Origin: Coemansia sp. RSA 922
Lineage: Eukaryota; Kickxellomycota; Kickxellomycetes; Kickxellales; Kickxellaceae
Assembly: GCA_027577415.1 (NCBI GenBank)
Contig: JANBQS010000226.1
Span: 1 to 25,577 of the forward strand
Reading direction: 5' to 3'
DNA length: 25,577 nt
The notes beneath the pieces were generated by a model. The model saw only the letters and a list, made by a program, of their open reading frames with translations. It searched no databases and was not told the origin of the DNA. Each line of letters opens with the position of its first letter. Position 1 is the first letter of the stretch. Positions 18,385 through 25,577 of this stretch are shown one piece after another. Made by a program: the position numbers and the translations under genes.

Positions 18385-18780
18385 TTGTGTCGGTGAGTAT
18401 CGCGGCCTTTACAAAAAAAATAAATAAAGGAGAATCGGTCAGGGAATGCCAATGAGGGAAATTTCTTCAATGCTGGAAGGGAAAGAGAGGTTTAGAGCGT
18501 GACGAAACGGAAATAAGGAGAGAGGAGATAGAGGGAAAAGGTGGTTTAGAGGAGGGGAAATAGGAGTGAAAAGTAAATTGGAAATGAGAGAGCAAAAGAG
18601 AGGGAACAGGGAGATAGACTAGGCCAAGGCAAACCACACACGACGGTCTGCCAATCAGATGACATATAGACTGTCAATCGAAAAAGAAACGGTCCCTCCT
18701 GCATCCACGAGGTTGGTGGCGCCTTTGTAAAAATATAGAAAGTGCTGCAGAGCACTTTTCACCAGTCCCTCTGTCCCTCT
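18385..18780 (-). promoter_or_regulatory. GH16 upstream region with polypyrimidine strand and CCAAT box
   Basis: From about 18420 to 18620 the plus strand is dominated by A and G (blocks such as gggaaagagagg and ggagagaggagatagaggg), so the GH16 sense strand is a long C/T-rich tract immediately upstream of the ATG. A CCAATCA box lies at 18651-18657, about 270 bp upstream of the start. Such pyrimidine-rich leaders are common in highly expressed fungal genes. Function here is inferred. Confidence 0.4.
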
Positions 18781-19433
18781 CAGCTAGATGCCAACTATTT
18801 CCCAAGCTGTCAGTGATAACAATGGCTAAAAGACCAAACAAAGCAAGGCACAGTTTTGTCTGTCAGCTTACCTTCTAGTCGAATTGTGTTGTGGCGCCCA
18901 GCAGCGGGGCAAAGAATCCGGACCATTGTGCCCCTTCAAAGGCACGTGTTCAAAGCCAGCACCACTGAGACGATGATAAAGTCGCTATATTGGAGCCCTG
19001 TATGGGCACGAGTAATGGTCCTTGCCTCTTAGATTGACTTGAAGCCTTGACTAGTCCCTCCAGCGCGATACAGACAAACCACTATGTGTCGCAGTGATTT
19101 ATGAAGAGGCTTCGGAGAAGGAAAAGTCACGTGGAGTGTATTTTGTGCTGATCATTGATCATGTCAAAGATGCAAATTGGTTGGCATATCCTGTTGCGGT
19201 TGCTATACTAGCGCAAGGGACAGCATGGCTCAGAACTGGCGCATGGTGGTAGACATTACTATGCTTGGCCAATTGCGACGATAGTTAATGTCTGTAGTTT
19301 ATTGTCGATAATTGGGGATGGGGAGTCCAGTTATTTTCCTCATCGAAAACGCGTTGATTAATTACAAAGTGCGATGGTTTGATGCCGCTTGTTTACAGTT
19401 TACTGTGTTGCTCCCCAAAGCAGAACAGCAATA
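18781..19433. other. Intergenic, no supported gene
   Basis: No ORF of note on either strand and no tRNA or other RNA gene could be recognised. One short symmetric site, TGATCA-T-TGATCA (19149-19161), stands out. Confidence 0.45.
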
Positions 19434-19565
19434 ATGAACTTTGTGAAGGGCGCAAAAGAAGGAGAAAAGGCCGACCCGAGCCGGCAGCTCATCAGTAATC
19501 GCCGTAACAAGTTTACGTTTCTACTGCGACAGTCTCGTGTGCTTAGCCACGCTCTAAAGAAGTAG
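19434..19565 (+). CDS. Possible 43-residue basic protein
   Basis: ATG at 19434 with A at -3, TAG at 19563-19565. The product starts MNFVKGAKEGEKADPSRQLI, then has an arginine- and lysine-rich part (SNRRNKFTFLLRQSRVLSH) and ends LKK. Its codons (GGC, GCC, GAC, CTC, ATC, CGC, AAG) look like those of genuine genes here and unlike the surrounding AT-rich DNA. I do not recognise it. It has no signal peptide. It may be a true small protein, the first exon of a longer gene, or chance. Confidence 0.3.
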   Translation: MNFVKGAKEGEKADPSRQLISNRRNKFTFLLRQSRVLSHALKK

Positions 19566-19584
19566 AAAGCAAGAGCAGTCTTGG

Positions 19585-19741
19585 CGCAGTTATAGCTTTA
19601 GCTCAAGCTTGCGCATACACTCAAATTGAATAGTAGACGCCGAGTTTTTAGCGCAACCAGCAGGCGTCTTTCTACGCAATTATAGCAGTAGTTTACCTCT
19701 CTAAGGCAAAGACTGGTGGTCCAAGCTAGCTGTTGCTAGCT
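19585..19741. repeat. Hairpin and direct-repeat region
   Basis: Direct repeats CGCAGTTATAGC (19585-19596) and CGCAATTATAGC (19675-19686) match at 11 of 12 bases. Between them, GTAGACGCC (19633-19641) can pair with GGCGTCTTTCTAC (19663-19675) as a nine-pair stem with a three-base bulge. A separate perfect hairpin AGCTAGC-TGTT-GCTAGCT lies at 19724-19741. This could be a structured RNA, a small repeat element, or chance. Confidence 0.3.
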
Positions 19742-19792
19742 ATAGTCTTGAGAAAGCAAACAAACAAATGATAGAAGCGTGGGCATACGGAG

Positions 19793-19798
19793 TATAAA
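19793..19798 (+). promoter_or_regulatory. TATA box of the first small secreted protein gene
   Basis: TATAAA lies 131 bp upstream of the ATG at 19929, in the right orientation and at a distance usual for fungal genes with a leader of about 100 nt. Confidence 0.4.
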
Positions 19799-19928
19799 GT
19801 CTTGGCAAGGCTGCGAGTAACTGAGCCTGGCATTTTTTTTCCCTAGAAAGTAAGCCGTCATCACATCATACCACTCTACTCCCAGTTCGCATATTCACGC
19901 TGTATTCCTTTAAGCATATCAATCAATA

Positions 19929-20228
19929 ATGTACACAGCTATCGCCGCAACTATTACGCTCGCCGCCTCTGCCATTGCTGCTCCTATGTTCCCAATGGTT
20001 GCGCCTGCTTCCACGACGTCAAACGTCAACTCTGGCGCGTTTGACAACGGCGCAGTCGTTGGTGTCAGTCCCTTTGGTTCCAACTCGAACACGTGGAACA
20101 ATGGATTTAGCGCACATCAGAACGCGGCCGCAAACCCATGGGGCAATGCAGGCGGCTCGTCGTTCAACAACTGGAACAACAACGCCTGGAGCAATAACGT
20201 CGCCCCCTATCCCATGCCTTACTGGTAA
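19929..20228 (+). CDS. Small secreted Asn/Gly/aromatic-rich protein A
   Basis: A 99-residue protein of no family I recognise. A clear signal peptide (MYTAIAATITLAASAIA, cleavage near 17-18) precedes a mature part of about 80 residues without any cysteine, rich in Asn, Gly, Ser, Phe and Trp. The core includes VSPFGSNSNTWNNGF and FNNWNNNAWSN, and the protein ends YPMPYW. The core aligns without gaps to protein B (20364-20672) over 56 residues, with 35 identities by hand count; both end in Tyr-Pro and aromatic residues. The ATG has A at -3 and a TATA box 131 bp upstream. The gene points toward B (convergent, 135 bp between stops). Roles worth considering are a wall or spore-coat component, an adhesive or self-assembling low-complexity protein, or a cysteine-free secreted effector; none can be chosen from sequence. 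Confidence 0.75.
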   Translation: MYTAIAATITLAASAIAAPMFPMVAPASTTSNVNSGAFDNGAVVGVSPFGSNSNTWNNGFSAHQNAAANPWGNAGGSSFNNWNNNAWSNNVAPYPMPYW

Positions 20229-20363
20229 ACGAGACAGCTACTCAAGATTTAACTTTATAGCCAATTTGCCAATAGTAGGGCATACTTTGAATACATCATT
20301 TATTCTTTTCCGCATCAATAGTACTCGTCATTACGACTCGCAGCGAGTTTCTAAAATATAAGG

Positions 20364-20672
20364 TTAATAGTATCTAGGATACGCCCCGTACCCATTGGAC
20401 CACGCATTATTGCTCCACTGGTTGTATGATGAGCTTCCAGCATTGTTGAAGGGTGTAGCGTAGCTGTTCTGAGAGGCGCGGTAGCCGTTATTCCAAGCGT
20501 TGTAATTTGAGCCGTATGGGGAAACGCTTGTAGAGATACCGGTATCATAAGCGCCAGAGTTGTGCTGCGACGACTGATAACCACCTAGAGCTCCTGGATA
20601 GTATCCGTAGGCGGGATAGGCAGATACAATCGACGATGCCGAAGTGATGACGAAGATACAGGTTGCCCACAT
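20364..20672 (-). CDS. Small secreted Asn/Gly/Tyr-rich protein B, paralogue of A
   Basis: A 102-residue protein with signal peptide MWATCIFVITSASSIVSA and a cysteine-free mature part that begins tyrosine-rich (YPAYGYYPGALGGY). It continues with the core shared with protein A (VSPYGSNYNAWNNGY, then SSYNQWSNNAWSN) and ends YPRYY. At four core positions where A has Phe, B has Tyr, while the shared core tryptophans are fixed apart from one Trp/Phe exchange. A TATAAAAG box lies 100 bp upstream on the same strand (20772-20779). Conservation of the protein sequence in an inverted copy supports both as real genes. Family and function unknown. Confidence 0.75.
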   Translation of the reverse strand: MWATCIFVITSASSIVSAYPAYGYYPGALGGYQSSQHNSGAYDTGISTSVSPYGSNYNAWNNGYRASQNSYATPFNNAGSSSYNQWSNNAWSNGYGAYPRYY

Positions 20673-20771
20673 TGATCAGTATATGCCTTGTCTTGCAAAA
20701 ATAGTAATAAAAAGGTAAGAATAGTTGAAGTATTGCTTAAAAATTTTGAAAGCAAAGCAGCTGTGTGCTAT

Positions 20772-20779
20772 CTTTTATA
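20772..20779 (-). promoter_or_regulatory. TATA box of small secreted protein B
   Basis: TATAAAAG on the minus strand, 100 bp before the ATG at 20672. Spacing and match are better than any alternative in the 376-bp gap 20673-21048, which otherwise holds only AT-rich sequence and the 3' flank of protein C. Confidence 0.5.
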
Positions 20780-21048
20780 ATGGCTGCATTCTGACCAGGC
20801 TCTGTCTCCACACAACCAGCATTGTTTGAGCGCGTGAGAGCGTGATTCCTACATACTATCAAGCTATTAGCTAGATAACCGCATTATCTTTCAAATGTGA
20901 CGGGTCAATAGCAAGTAGTAAGCAGCAGACGTTCCCAAAGATAAGCCCAGAATCTCTTTTGCACAGGTTAGTAGAGCGCAGTTTAATAGGAATAAGATGT
21001 AATAGCTTGGTATATTGAGGTTAAATAATGCTTTTCTGTGTCATAAGC

Positions 21049-21348
21049 CTAGAAGTAAGGATACATCATTTCTGGAATGGCCGGGAAAACTTGAACTCTG
21101 GAGATCGAGTTGGATATGGCGCCATTGTTCAAACCAAACTGGCCGTTGGCTTGTGAAGTGAATCCAGGCCCAAAGCTGTTGGTCGAGTAACCATTGGGGC
21201 CCCAGACGGCTTGAATGCCATTGCCATTAGATATTGCGCCTACTGAGCCGCCAGACATGGAAAACCCGCCAGGAACATAAAGCGCTGAGATTGCTGGGAT
21301 ACCGCTCAAGGCCGCGGCCACAGTCAGGCTGATTGGTGAAGATTGCAT
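21049..21348 (-). CDS. Small secreted Gly/Asn/Ser-rich protein C, distant relative of A and B
   Basis: A 99-residue protein with a signal peptide (MQSSPISLTVAAALSGIPAISA) and a mature part with no cysteine. Its core GAISNGNGIQAVWGPNGYST, then NSFGPGFTSQANGQFGLNNG, follows the spacing of the A/B core (GAFDNG...VSPFGSN...NNGF...QN) with much weaker identity. It ends MMYPYF, like the YPMPYW and YPRYY endings of A and B. It is on the same strand as B, 376 bp upstream of it. A TATA-like TTTATAGTTT lies at 21441-21450. It may be a third, older member of the same local family; homology to A and B is tentative, secretion is well supported. Confidence 0.6.
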   Translation of the reverse strand: MQSSPISLTVAAALSGIPAISALYVPGGFSMSGGSVGAISNGNGIQAVWGPNGYSTNSFGPGFTSQANGQFGLNNGAISNSISRVQVFPAIPEMMYPYF

Positions 21349-22020
21349 TGTTAAGCTAGAAAGGGGCGAGAAAGGGTGGTGGAGTACTGTAAAGAGGTTA
21401 GCAAAGTACTACGAATGCTTATTGCAGAGGATCAAAAGTAAAACTATAAACTAGACTGGGATTTGTAGTTGACTACGTTCTAGAGTATATGCGAAATATA
21501 AGTCTGGTTCGAAGATGGTCAAGTCCCATCCGTGGACATTGCTTACTCTGTTTGTTTGAATGGTATAGCGCCAGGAAAATCCAGCCAGGTAGTTTTTGTT
21601 AAGCTTCCAGAAGCTAGTACACATGCGCAGCAACCTCTCCACTGCTCTTGCTTGTTTTACTGCCATCAAGTACAAAAAGTGCCGTAGTTAATTGTTTCTT
21701 TGCGTTTCTGTCACCGAATCATATCCCCAATTCGCACAACAAAGGCTTTTGCTCCGGGCAATACTACGGTTTTGACATTTTAGCAGTAGGGTAAAATGGA
21801 CCGAGCAGTATTTTTTGTCGCCATTCTCAGAACGAGAAAACATTAGCAAAAAAAATTACAGTTGAGTTCTGATCAGATGAGCATATTGCTCATAATTAAA
21901 TCTAGTAGTGCCCATACAGGACGTTGAGTACACCAAATCGATCACTGATTAAAGGTATTGTAAAATTATAGTCAACGTTATTTAGCCTCAAGTATATACT
22001 CACATTATCGTCATATCCAA
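21349..22020. other. Intergenic: divergent upstream regions of protein C and the SANT gene
   Basis: AT-rich DNA between two diverging genes. A 74-codon minus-strand ORF (21451-21675) is present but has no recognisable content. No RNA gene is seen. Just before 22021 the sequence is AT-rich with TATATA near 21992. Confidence 0.45.
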
Positions 22021-22560
22021 ATGAGCTCTAACCAAGCACCTTCAGTGGCTGGCGAGATTCCCAACATCGCAAGCCCGGAATTCTGGCATCAGAAGCAAGA
22101 GTGGGTCAAGACGATGCGGCTGCGGTTTTCTCGCCGACCAGAGTTTCCTGATACGCACGGGATAGTTGATGACGAGGGCATGCTCAACCAAGAATACTTT
22201 CAGCCCCCAAAAGATGCGTTGCCTCAGACTGAGCGCAAGTGGGGCGACGAGGAGAAACGCAAGCTGCTTGAGGGAATCGAAAGGTACGGAATCGGGCACT
22301 TTCGAGAGATTTCCGACAGCCTTCTCCCAGACTGGTCAGGCAACGACTTGCGCATGAAGACGATCAGAGTTATTGGGCGTCAGAACTTGCAGCTGTACAA
22401 GGACTGGAAAGGGGATAGTGAGGCCGTCCAGCGCGAGTATGAGCGTAACAAGGATATTGGACTCCAGCATGGAACGTGGAAGGGCGGCGCACTAGTCTAC
22501 GATGATGACGGTCATGTACTTAAAGCGATTGAGGCCTCGAATCGAGTCAACCCGCCTTGA
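22021..22560 (+). CDS. SANT/Myb-like domain protein
   Basis: A 179-residue soluble protein. Residues about 72-125 form a Myb/SANT-type helical domain: RKWGDEEKRKLLEGIERYGI, followed by FREISDSLLPDWSGNDLRMK and VIGRQNLQLYKDWKG, with the spaced tryptophans and aromatic residues expected. The N-terminal part contains a further conserved-looking segment (SPEFWHQKQEWVKTMRLRF), and the C-terminus reads LQHGTWKGGALVYDDDGHVL. The pattern suggests a conserved fungal protein of nuclear or chromatin type, but I know no characterised member by name. The ATG has A at -3. It converges on SRP72, with 66 bp between stops. Confidence 0.75.
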   Translation: MSSNQAPSVAGEIPNIASPEFWHQKQEWVKTMRLRFSRRPEFPDTHGIVDDEGMLNQEYFQPPKDALPQTERKWGDEEKRKLLEGIERYGIGHFREISDSLLPDWSGNDLRMKTIRVIGRQNLQLYKDWKGDSEAVQREYERNKDIGLQHGTWKGGALVYDDDGHVLKAIEASNRVNPP

Positions 22561-22626
22561 AAGATGTGTCAGCAATGATAGCATAGCTAGGTAGTGTATG
22601 TAATAAAAAAGAATAATCTGAGTAAT

Positions 22627-24759
22627 CTACCAGCCACCTTTCTTCCCCTTGCCGCCCTTGGCATTCTTACCACCTTTGGGCTTGCTCTTGCTGGCATGCG
22701 AGCCAGACGCAGGAGCGCTAGCAGCGGGCACGCCGTCATCAGCCGAAGTCTGCAACAGCGCCGGGCTGACTGCCTTGCCGCCAATGCGCGCGCTTCCAGT
22801 GCCACCCAATCCAGAGCCGGCGTCTGCAGTGCCACCTTGTGCTCCACCTCGAAGCTTCGCCTGCCTTTGACCACGACCACGCGGCTTGTAGTAAGAGCGC
22901 TGCCGCAGCGGAATCCACCTTTCTGCATCTGGAGCGCGGCCCGGCTCGTAGCTCTTTGGCGGCGAAATCGCCAGCTTGCGGCTGCGACGCGAACGACGCT
23001 TGTTCAAGGACGCCGAGCTCTTGTGCTTGGCTCCAAGCGTGATCGTGGTGGCCCCCTTGCGTGGCGCACTAGCAACAGGCTGAAAGCGCCGAGCCATGCG
23101 TGCTGGCATACCCGGAATGGCTCTGGCCAGCTTAGCGCGTCGCTTATAGCCCTGCAGCAGCTGGGCTGTCGATTTGGAGTCGATCTCCGATGCCAGCAGT
23201 GTCAGAATGGACATGGACGGGCTCGCATTAGAGTCGGCGTCTTGCTCAGTCCCTGCTGCTGCCTTGGCTCGACCAAAGCACTCGCACGCAAGGTCGTCAA
23301 TGCCTGCGTGGGACAGGCAGCCGCCGACGGCAGCCAACACGTCAACATTCGGTTGCTGCATCGCTGCCGCCTTGGCGTAAAGATCCCTGGCAGCCTCGGC
23401 AGAGGCTTCCGTCTCGCTTTTGCCGGCGTTGAGCCCATTTAGTAGCCAGTTGTAGAGTCGACAGATGCCAAAGTAGTGGTGGACAAATTTCGCGGGAAGT
23501 TTGAGGCTGCCCAAATCAACACCCTGAGCCTTGCCCTTCCACGCCTCGAGAACATCGGTAGCACGCTTGTTTTCGCCTAGCTGGATTGCAACCTGAGCTG
23601 CTGCCAATGCAGCACGCACACCGGACACGGGCTCTTGAGAGAAGCTAATCGCGGTTAGCTCATTAAGAGCCTGACGCCCTCGACCCAGGCGCAGTGAAAC
23701 GCCTGCAGAAACTGCACCAGCGTTGACGATGGCGGCGCCAGAGGTCATCTTCCCCAGGGCGCGAAGCGAGCGGCGAGCAGCTACGTATTGCTTCTGCGCG
23801 GCTTGCATAACAGCCATGTTGTACACCATCAGTGCCTTTTGGTAAGAGCTTAGAGAACTAGCACTGCGACCTGGGACCTGAAGTGCACGTTTGGCCATGC
23901 TCGCAGATGCGTCAGCGCCAGGCGCCTCGGCCACACCGAGTACAGCACAATTGTGAGCAACCACATCGCGAGTAACGGCATCAAGAACCCGCTCGGACAG
24001 CAATTTGGCATAAACCGTACGGGCCTCCTTGATCCTTCCAAGCCGGTGCAACGCGACCGCTCGCTGCGCTTCAATCGGAGCAACCTCGCCTCGAATGTCT
24101 TTCTCGCTCCATTTGTCATTGGCAAGCGTCGCTGTAGCCAGCCTTTCAGCCTCGGCTAGGAGCGTCTCCGCCTCTTGCGCTCTGCCAGAGCCAAGCAGGC
24201 GAGTAGCGGAATTAAACATAAGCTCATAGCCTCCAGATATATTACCCGTAGCCGCGTCTTTATCGTTGGAATCCTGCCCGTGCTGTGCGATGGCGGCGGC
24301 CAAGGCCGCCGCCATGTTTAGAACCAGGTCATTGTACTCCTGACTGTCCTGTTCTGTCTCCGAGATAAGCGCTGCATAAATGTCCGCACATTCCGAAAAC
24401 TGGTCGCTCTTGTACGCAATCTGAGCTGCCAATTTGGCTACCAGAGGTCCCGGGTTCGCGTGCTTGAGCTGCCTTTTCGCCAGCTCGTAGTTCCCAGTAA
24501 CAAAATAACAGTACGCGGTTTCATACGCCATATCCTTGGGCGAGAGAAGCTTGGCTTTGCGCGCCTGGTCAATGAGACTAAGTGCCTGTTGCGCCTTCTC
24601 TTGTTTCATTAGCGCTACAATCTGAATCTTGACAAAGTCGATCTCTTTCGGGTAGTTGCTCAGTCCCGTACGTGCAGCCTCGAACACGGCAGGCAGATTG
24701 CCACTGGCGAGGGCGTCTCTGACCGCCGAAAAGTGCGCTTCAAGCGATTGCTTAGACAT
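22627..24759 (-). CDS. SRP72: Signal recognition particle subunit SRP72
   Basis: The 710-residue protein is the largest SRP subunit. It pairs with SRP68 on SRP RNA in the cytoplasm for co-translational targeting to the ER. The N-terminal two thirds are TPR-like helical pairs (LEAHFSAVRDALASGNLPAV, then KEIDFVKIQIVALMKQEKAQ, continuing to about residue 480). A basic region (NKRRSRRSRKLAISPPKSYE) leads into the family RNA-binding motif PDAERWIPLRQRSYYKPRGR at about 610-630. The tail is Gly/Ala/Ser-rich and ends in a lysine-glycine run (GGKNAKGGKGKKGGW), as in other SRP72 proteins. The annotated start MSKQSLEAHF is a reasonable family start. A possible short leader intron just upstream could add MSTD in frame. 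Otherwise no introns. Confidence 0.95.
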   Translation of the reverse strand: MSKQSLEAHFSAVRDALASGNLPAVFEAARTGLSNYPKEIDFVKIQIVALMKQEKAQQALSLIDQARKAKLLSPKDMAYETAYCYFVTGNYELAKRQLKHANPGPLVAKLAAQIAYKSDQFSECADIYAALISETEQDSQEYNDLVLNMAAALAAAIAQHGQDSNDKDAATGNISGGYELMFNSATRLLGSGRAQEAETLLAEAERLATATLANDKWSEKDIRGEVAPIEAQRAVALHRLGRIKEARTVYAKLLSERVLDAVTRDVVAHNCAVLGVAEAPGADASASMAKRALQVPGRSASSLSSYQKALMVYNMAVMQAAQKQYVAARRSLRALGKMTSGAAIVNAGAVSAGVSLRLGRGRQALNELTAISFSQEPVSGVRAALAAAQVAIQLGENKRATDVLEAWKGKAQGVDLGSLKLPAKFVHHYFGICRLYNWLLNGLNAGKSETEASAEAARDLYAKAAAMQQPNVDVLAAVGGCLSHAGIDDLACECFGRAKAAAGTEQDADSNASPSMSILTLLASEIDSKSTAQLLQGYKRRAKLARAIPGMPARMARRFQPVASAPRKGATTITLGAKHKSSASLNKRRSRRSRKLAISPPKSYEPGRAPDAERWIPLRQRSYYKPRGRGQRQAKLRGGAQGGTADAGSGLGGTGSARIGGKAVSPALLQTSADDGVPAASAPASGSHASKSKPKGGKNAKGGKGKKGGW

Positions 24760-24845
24760 GCTAAAAAAAAAAAAAATTATATAAAGTCAAATGCTTTAAA
24801 GAAGTGAAAGAGTCACTCACTCAGTTGACATTGAGCTTCAACTGA
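24760..24845 (-). promoter_or_regulatory. SRP72 leader: poly-T tract, possible 60-nt intron, and inverted repeat
   Basis: On the minus strand the ATG is preceded by fourteen T and then AG-C, which looks like a splice acceptor. A donor-like GTGAGTGAC starts at 24820, so 24761-24820 could be a 60-nt intron. An ATG at 24829-24831 would then read M-S-T-D in frame into the annotated start. An inverted repeat TCAGTTGA (24821-24828) and TCAACTGA (24838-24845), with Myb-like CAGTTG/CAACTG cores, overlaps this. A TATATAA at 24777-24783 is too near the ATG to act as a normal TATA box. Confidence 0.3.
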
Positions 24846-25577
24846 ATGCTCGTAAAATCTAACGATCAAACCGATCAGGATCAGCGAGGCTGCTAGATGC
24901 GCCACATTTATAAAGTTTATTGATACCAACTGTATCTCGGATGCAAAAGGCTATCGAAAGTGCCTTGCGGGTAAATTTTGAAGCGGCGACGTACGTGGCC
25001 GTGTGGTTCTGCAGCTCTGCCAGGGAACTTTTCCACCCCCTTGCTTATGGCCGTCAGTACTAATGCCTACGTAGTTGGCGACAGAGTCATAGAAGCACTT
25101 TTTCTTCCATTCGTCTGTCGGGCTCGCCAAAAAAAATATATTGATATGGTGCAATATATTTTTCCCAGCCCTCTATTGCAGTTATATCCGAGAAGCAAAC
25201 CCAAACCGACGGTTTCACTTTTGCGCTGTAATATATGGCCGAGGATGTTTAATTTGAGCAGTAGCATCTTAGAGTTGCCAATCTACGGGCACTATTTGCT
25301 ATCGCACTAAGCCAGCAAATAATTAAAGCAATTAAAGTCGCCGAAGGCTAACCAGTATGCACTGTAGGTTTTTTTGGCTTGGAACATTTTTTCGCTACTG
25401 CTTTCAAGGGTCCACATTTTCCATACTGCGCTGGTCTGACTGATCGCACATTTTTGGACGATACATACTCATACTGCTTTGGCCCGATTTATATATTGCC
25501 AGCTGATCGCATAGGTTCTGAAACATACAAATACTCTTGTGGGGGGCGGCCATGTCGCTTTGCTTTGGAAACTTTTC
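24846..25577. other. AT-rich region at the right edge, no supported gene
   Basis: Beyond the SRP72 leader no ORF with recognisable content is seen; the 110-codon plus-strand ORF at 24978-25310 lacks any domain-like pattern. From about 25390 to 25540 there are loose repeats of TACTGC followed by T/C-rich sequence and of CTGATCGCA (25438-25446 and 25502-25510). The region may be the flank of a gene outside the window. Confidence 0.4.
25132..25163. repeat. AT-rich 12-bp inverted repeat
   Basis: AAAAATATATTG (25132-25143) and CAATATATTTTT (25152-25163) are perfect reverse complements around an eight-base spacer. With no gene beside it, it may be a transcription end hairpin, a small repeat-element footprint or chance in AT-rich DNA. 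Confidence 0.5.

Noticed and set aside
18945..18970. tRNA-like B box (GTTCAAAGC)
   Set aside because: No matching A box, acceptor-stem pairing or cloverleaf could be formed around it.
21451..21675. 74-codon minus-strand ORF upstream of secreted protein C
   Set aside because: No signal peptide, domain or similarity to neighbours; it overlaps the probable promoter of protein C.
22594..23442. 282-codon plus-strand ORF opposite SRP72
   Set aside because: Antisense to conserved SRP72 sequence including the RNA-binding motif; its length is explained by the high GC of that region.
24978..25310. 110-codon plus-strand ORF near the right edge
   Set aside because: Runs through AT-rich repeats and hairpin sequence, with no domain-like pattern.
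25440..25460. Sm-site-like ATTTTTGG suggesting an snRNA
   Set aside because: No conserved 5' sequence or loop of U1, U2, U4 or U5 RNA is present nearby.

Overview
The window is nuclear DNA from a fungus. The evidence is fungal-type genes (Crh-type GH16 wall protein with a GPI-anchor tail, Adp1-like ABC transporter, DHA1-type MFS transporter), short GT-AG introns of 97-150 nt with CTAAC/CTAAA-like branch points, and a decayed Ty1/copia fragment. Homologues of FRG1 and the queuosine-salvage protein argue against budding yeast. Tight spacing and few introns would suit an early-diverging lineage such as Kickxellomycotina, but that placement is an inference.

Left part (1-9367) is dense housekeeping sequence. 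The 3' portion of an NADP-isocitrate dehydrogenase gene converges on an MFS drug/proton antiporter gene. Its upstream region (2888-3148) carries five dyads built on CGG/CCG half-sites. A small unrecognised gene follows, then eIF2D/Tma64 and the queuosine-salvage gene QNG1 on the minus strand. A 221-bp divergent promoter separates QNG1 from FRG1, which is followed in tandem by the scavenger decapping enzyme DcpS. Four neighbours therefore belong to RNA or translation biology.

Middle part (9368-18384): a 5'-truncated, frameshifted Copia pol remnant with a mutated reverse-transcriptase active site lies next to a three-exon gene for an Adp1-like ABCG half-transporter with a very long extracellular N-terminus. 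Next is a two-exon Crh-like GH16 wall protein in which both catalytic glutamates are replaced.

Right part (18385-25577): a 1.5-kb gene-poor stretch holds a polypurine/polypyrimidine region, one possible 43-residue ORF and several hairpins. Then comes a cluster of three small secreted, Asn/Gly/aromatic-rich proteins with no cysteine in their mature parts (19929-21348). Two are clear paralogues arranged tail to tail and the third is a distant relative. I recognise no family for them, and they are the best candidate for something undescribed here. A SANT/Myb-like protein and SRP72 close the gene content. The last 800 bases are AT-rich and appear non-coding.

No rRNA, tRNA, CRISPR array or complete transposon was seen.
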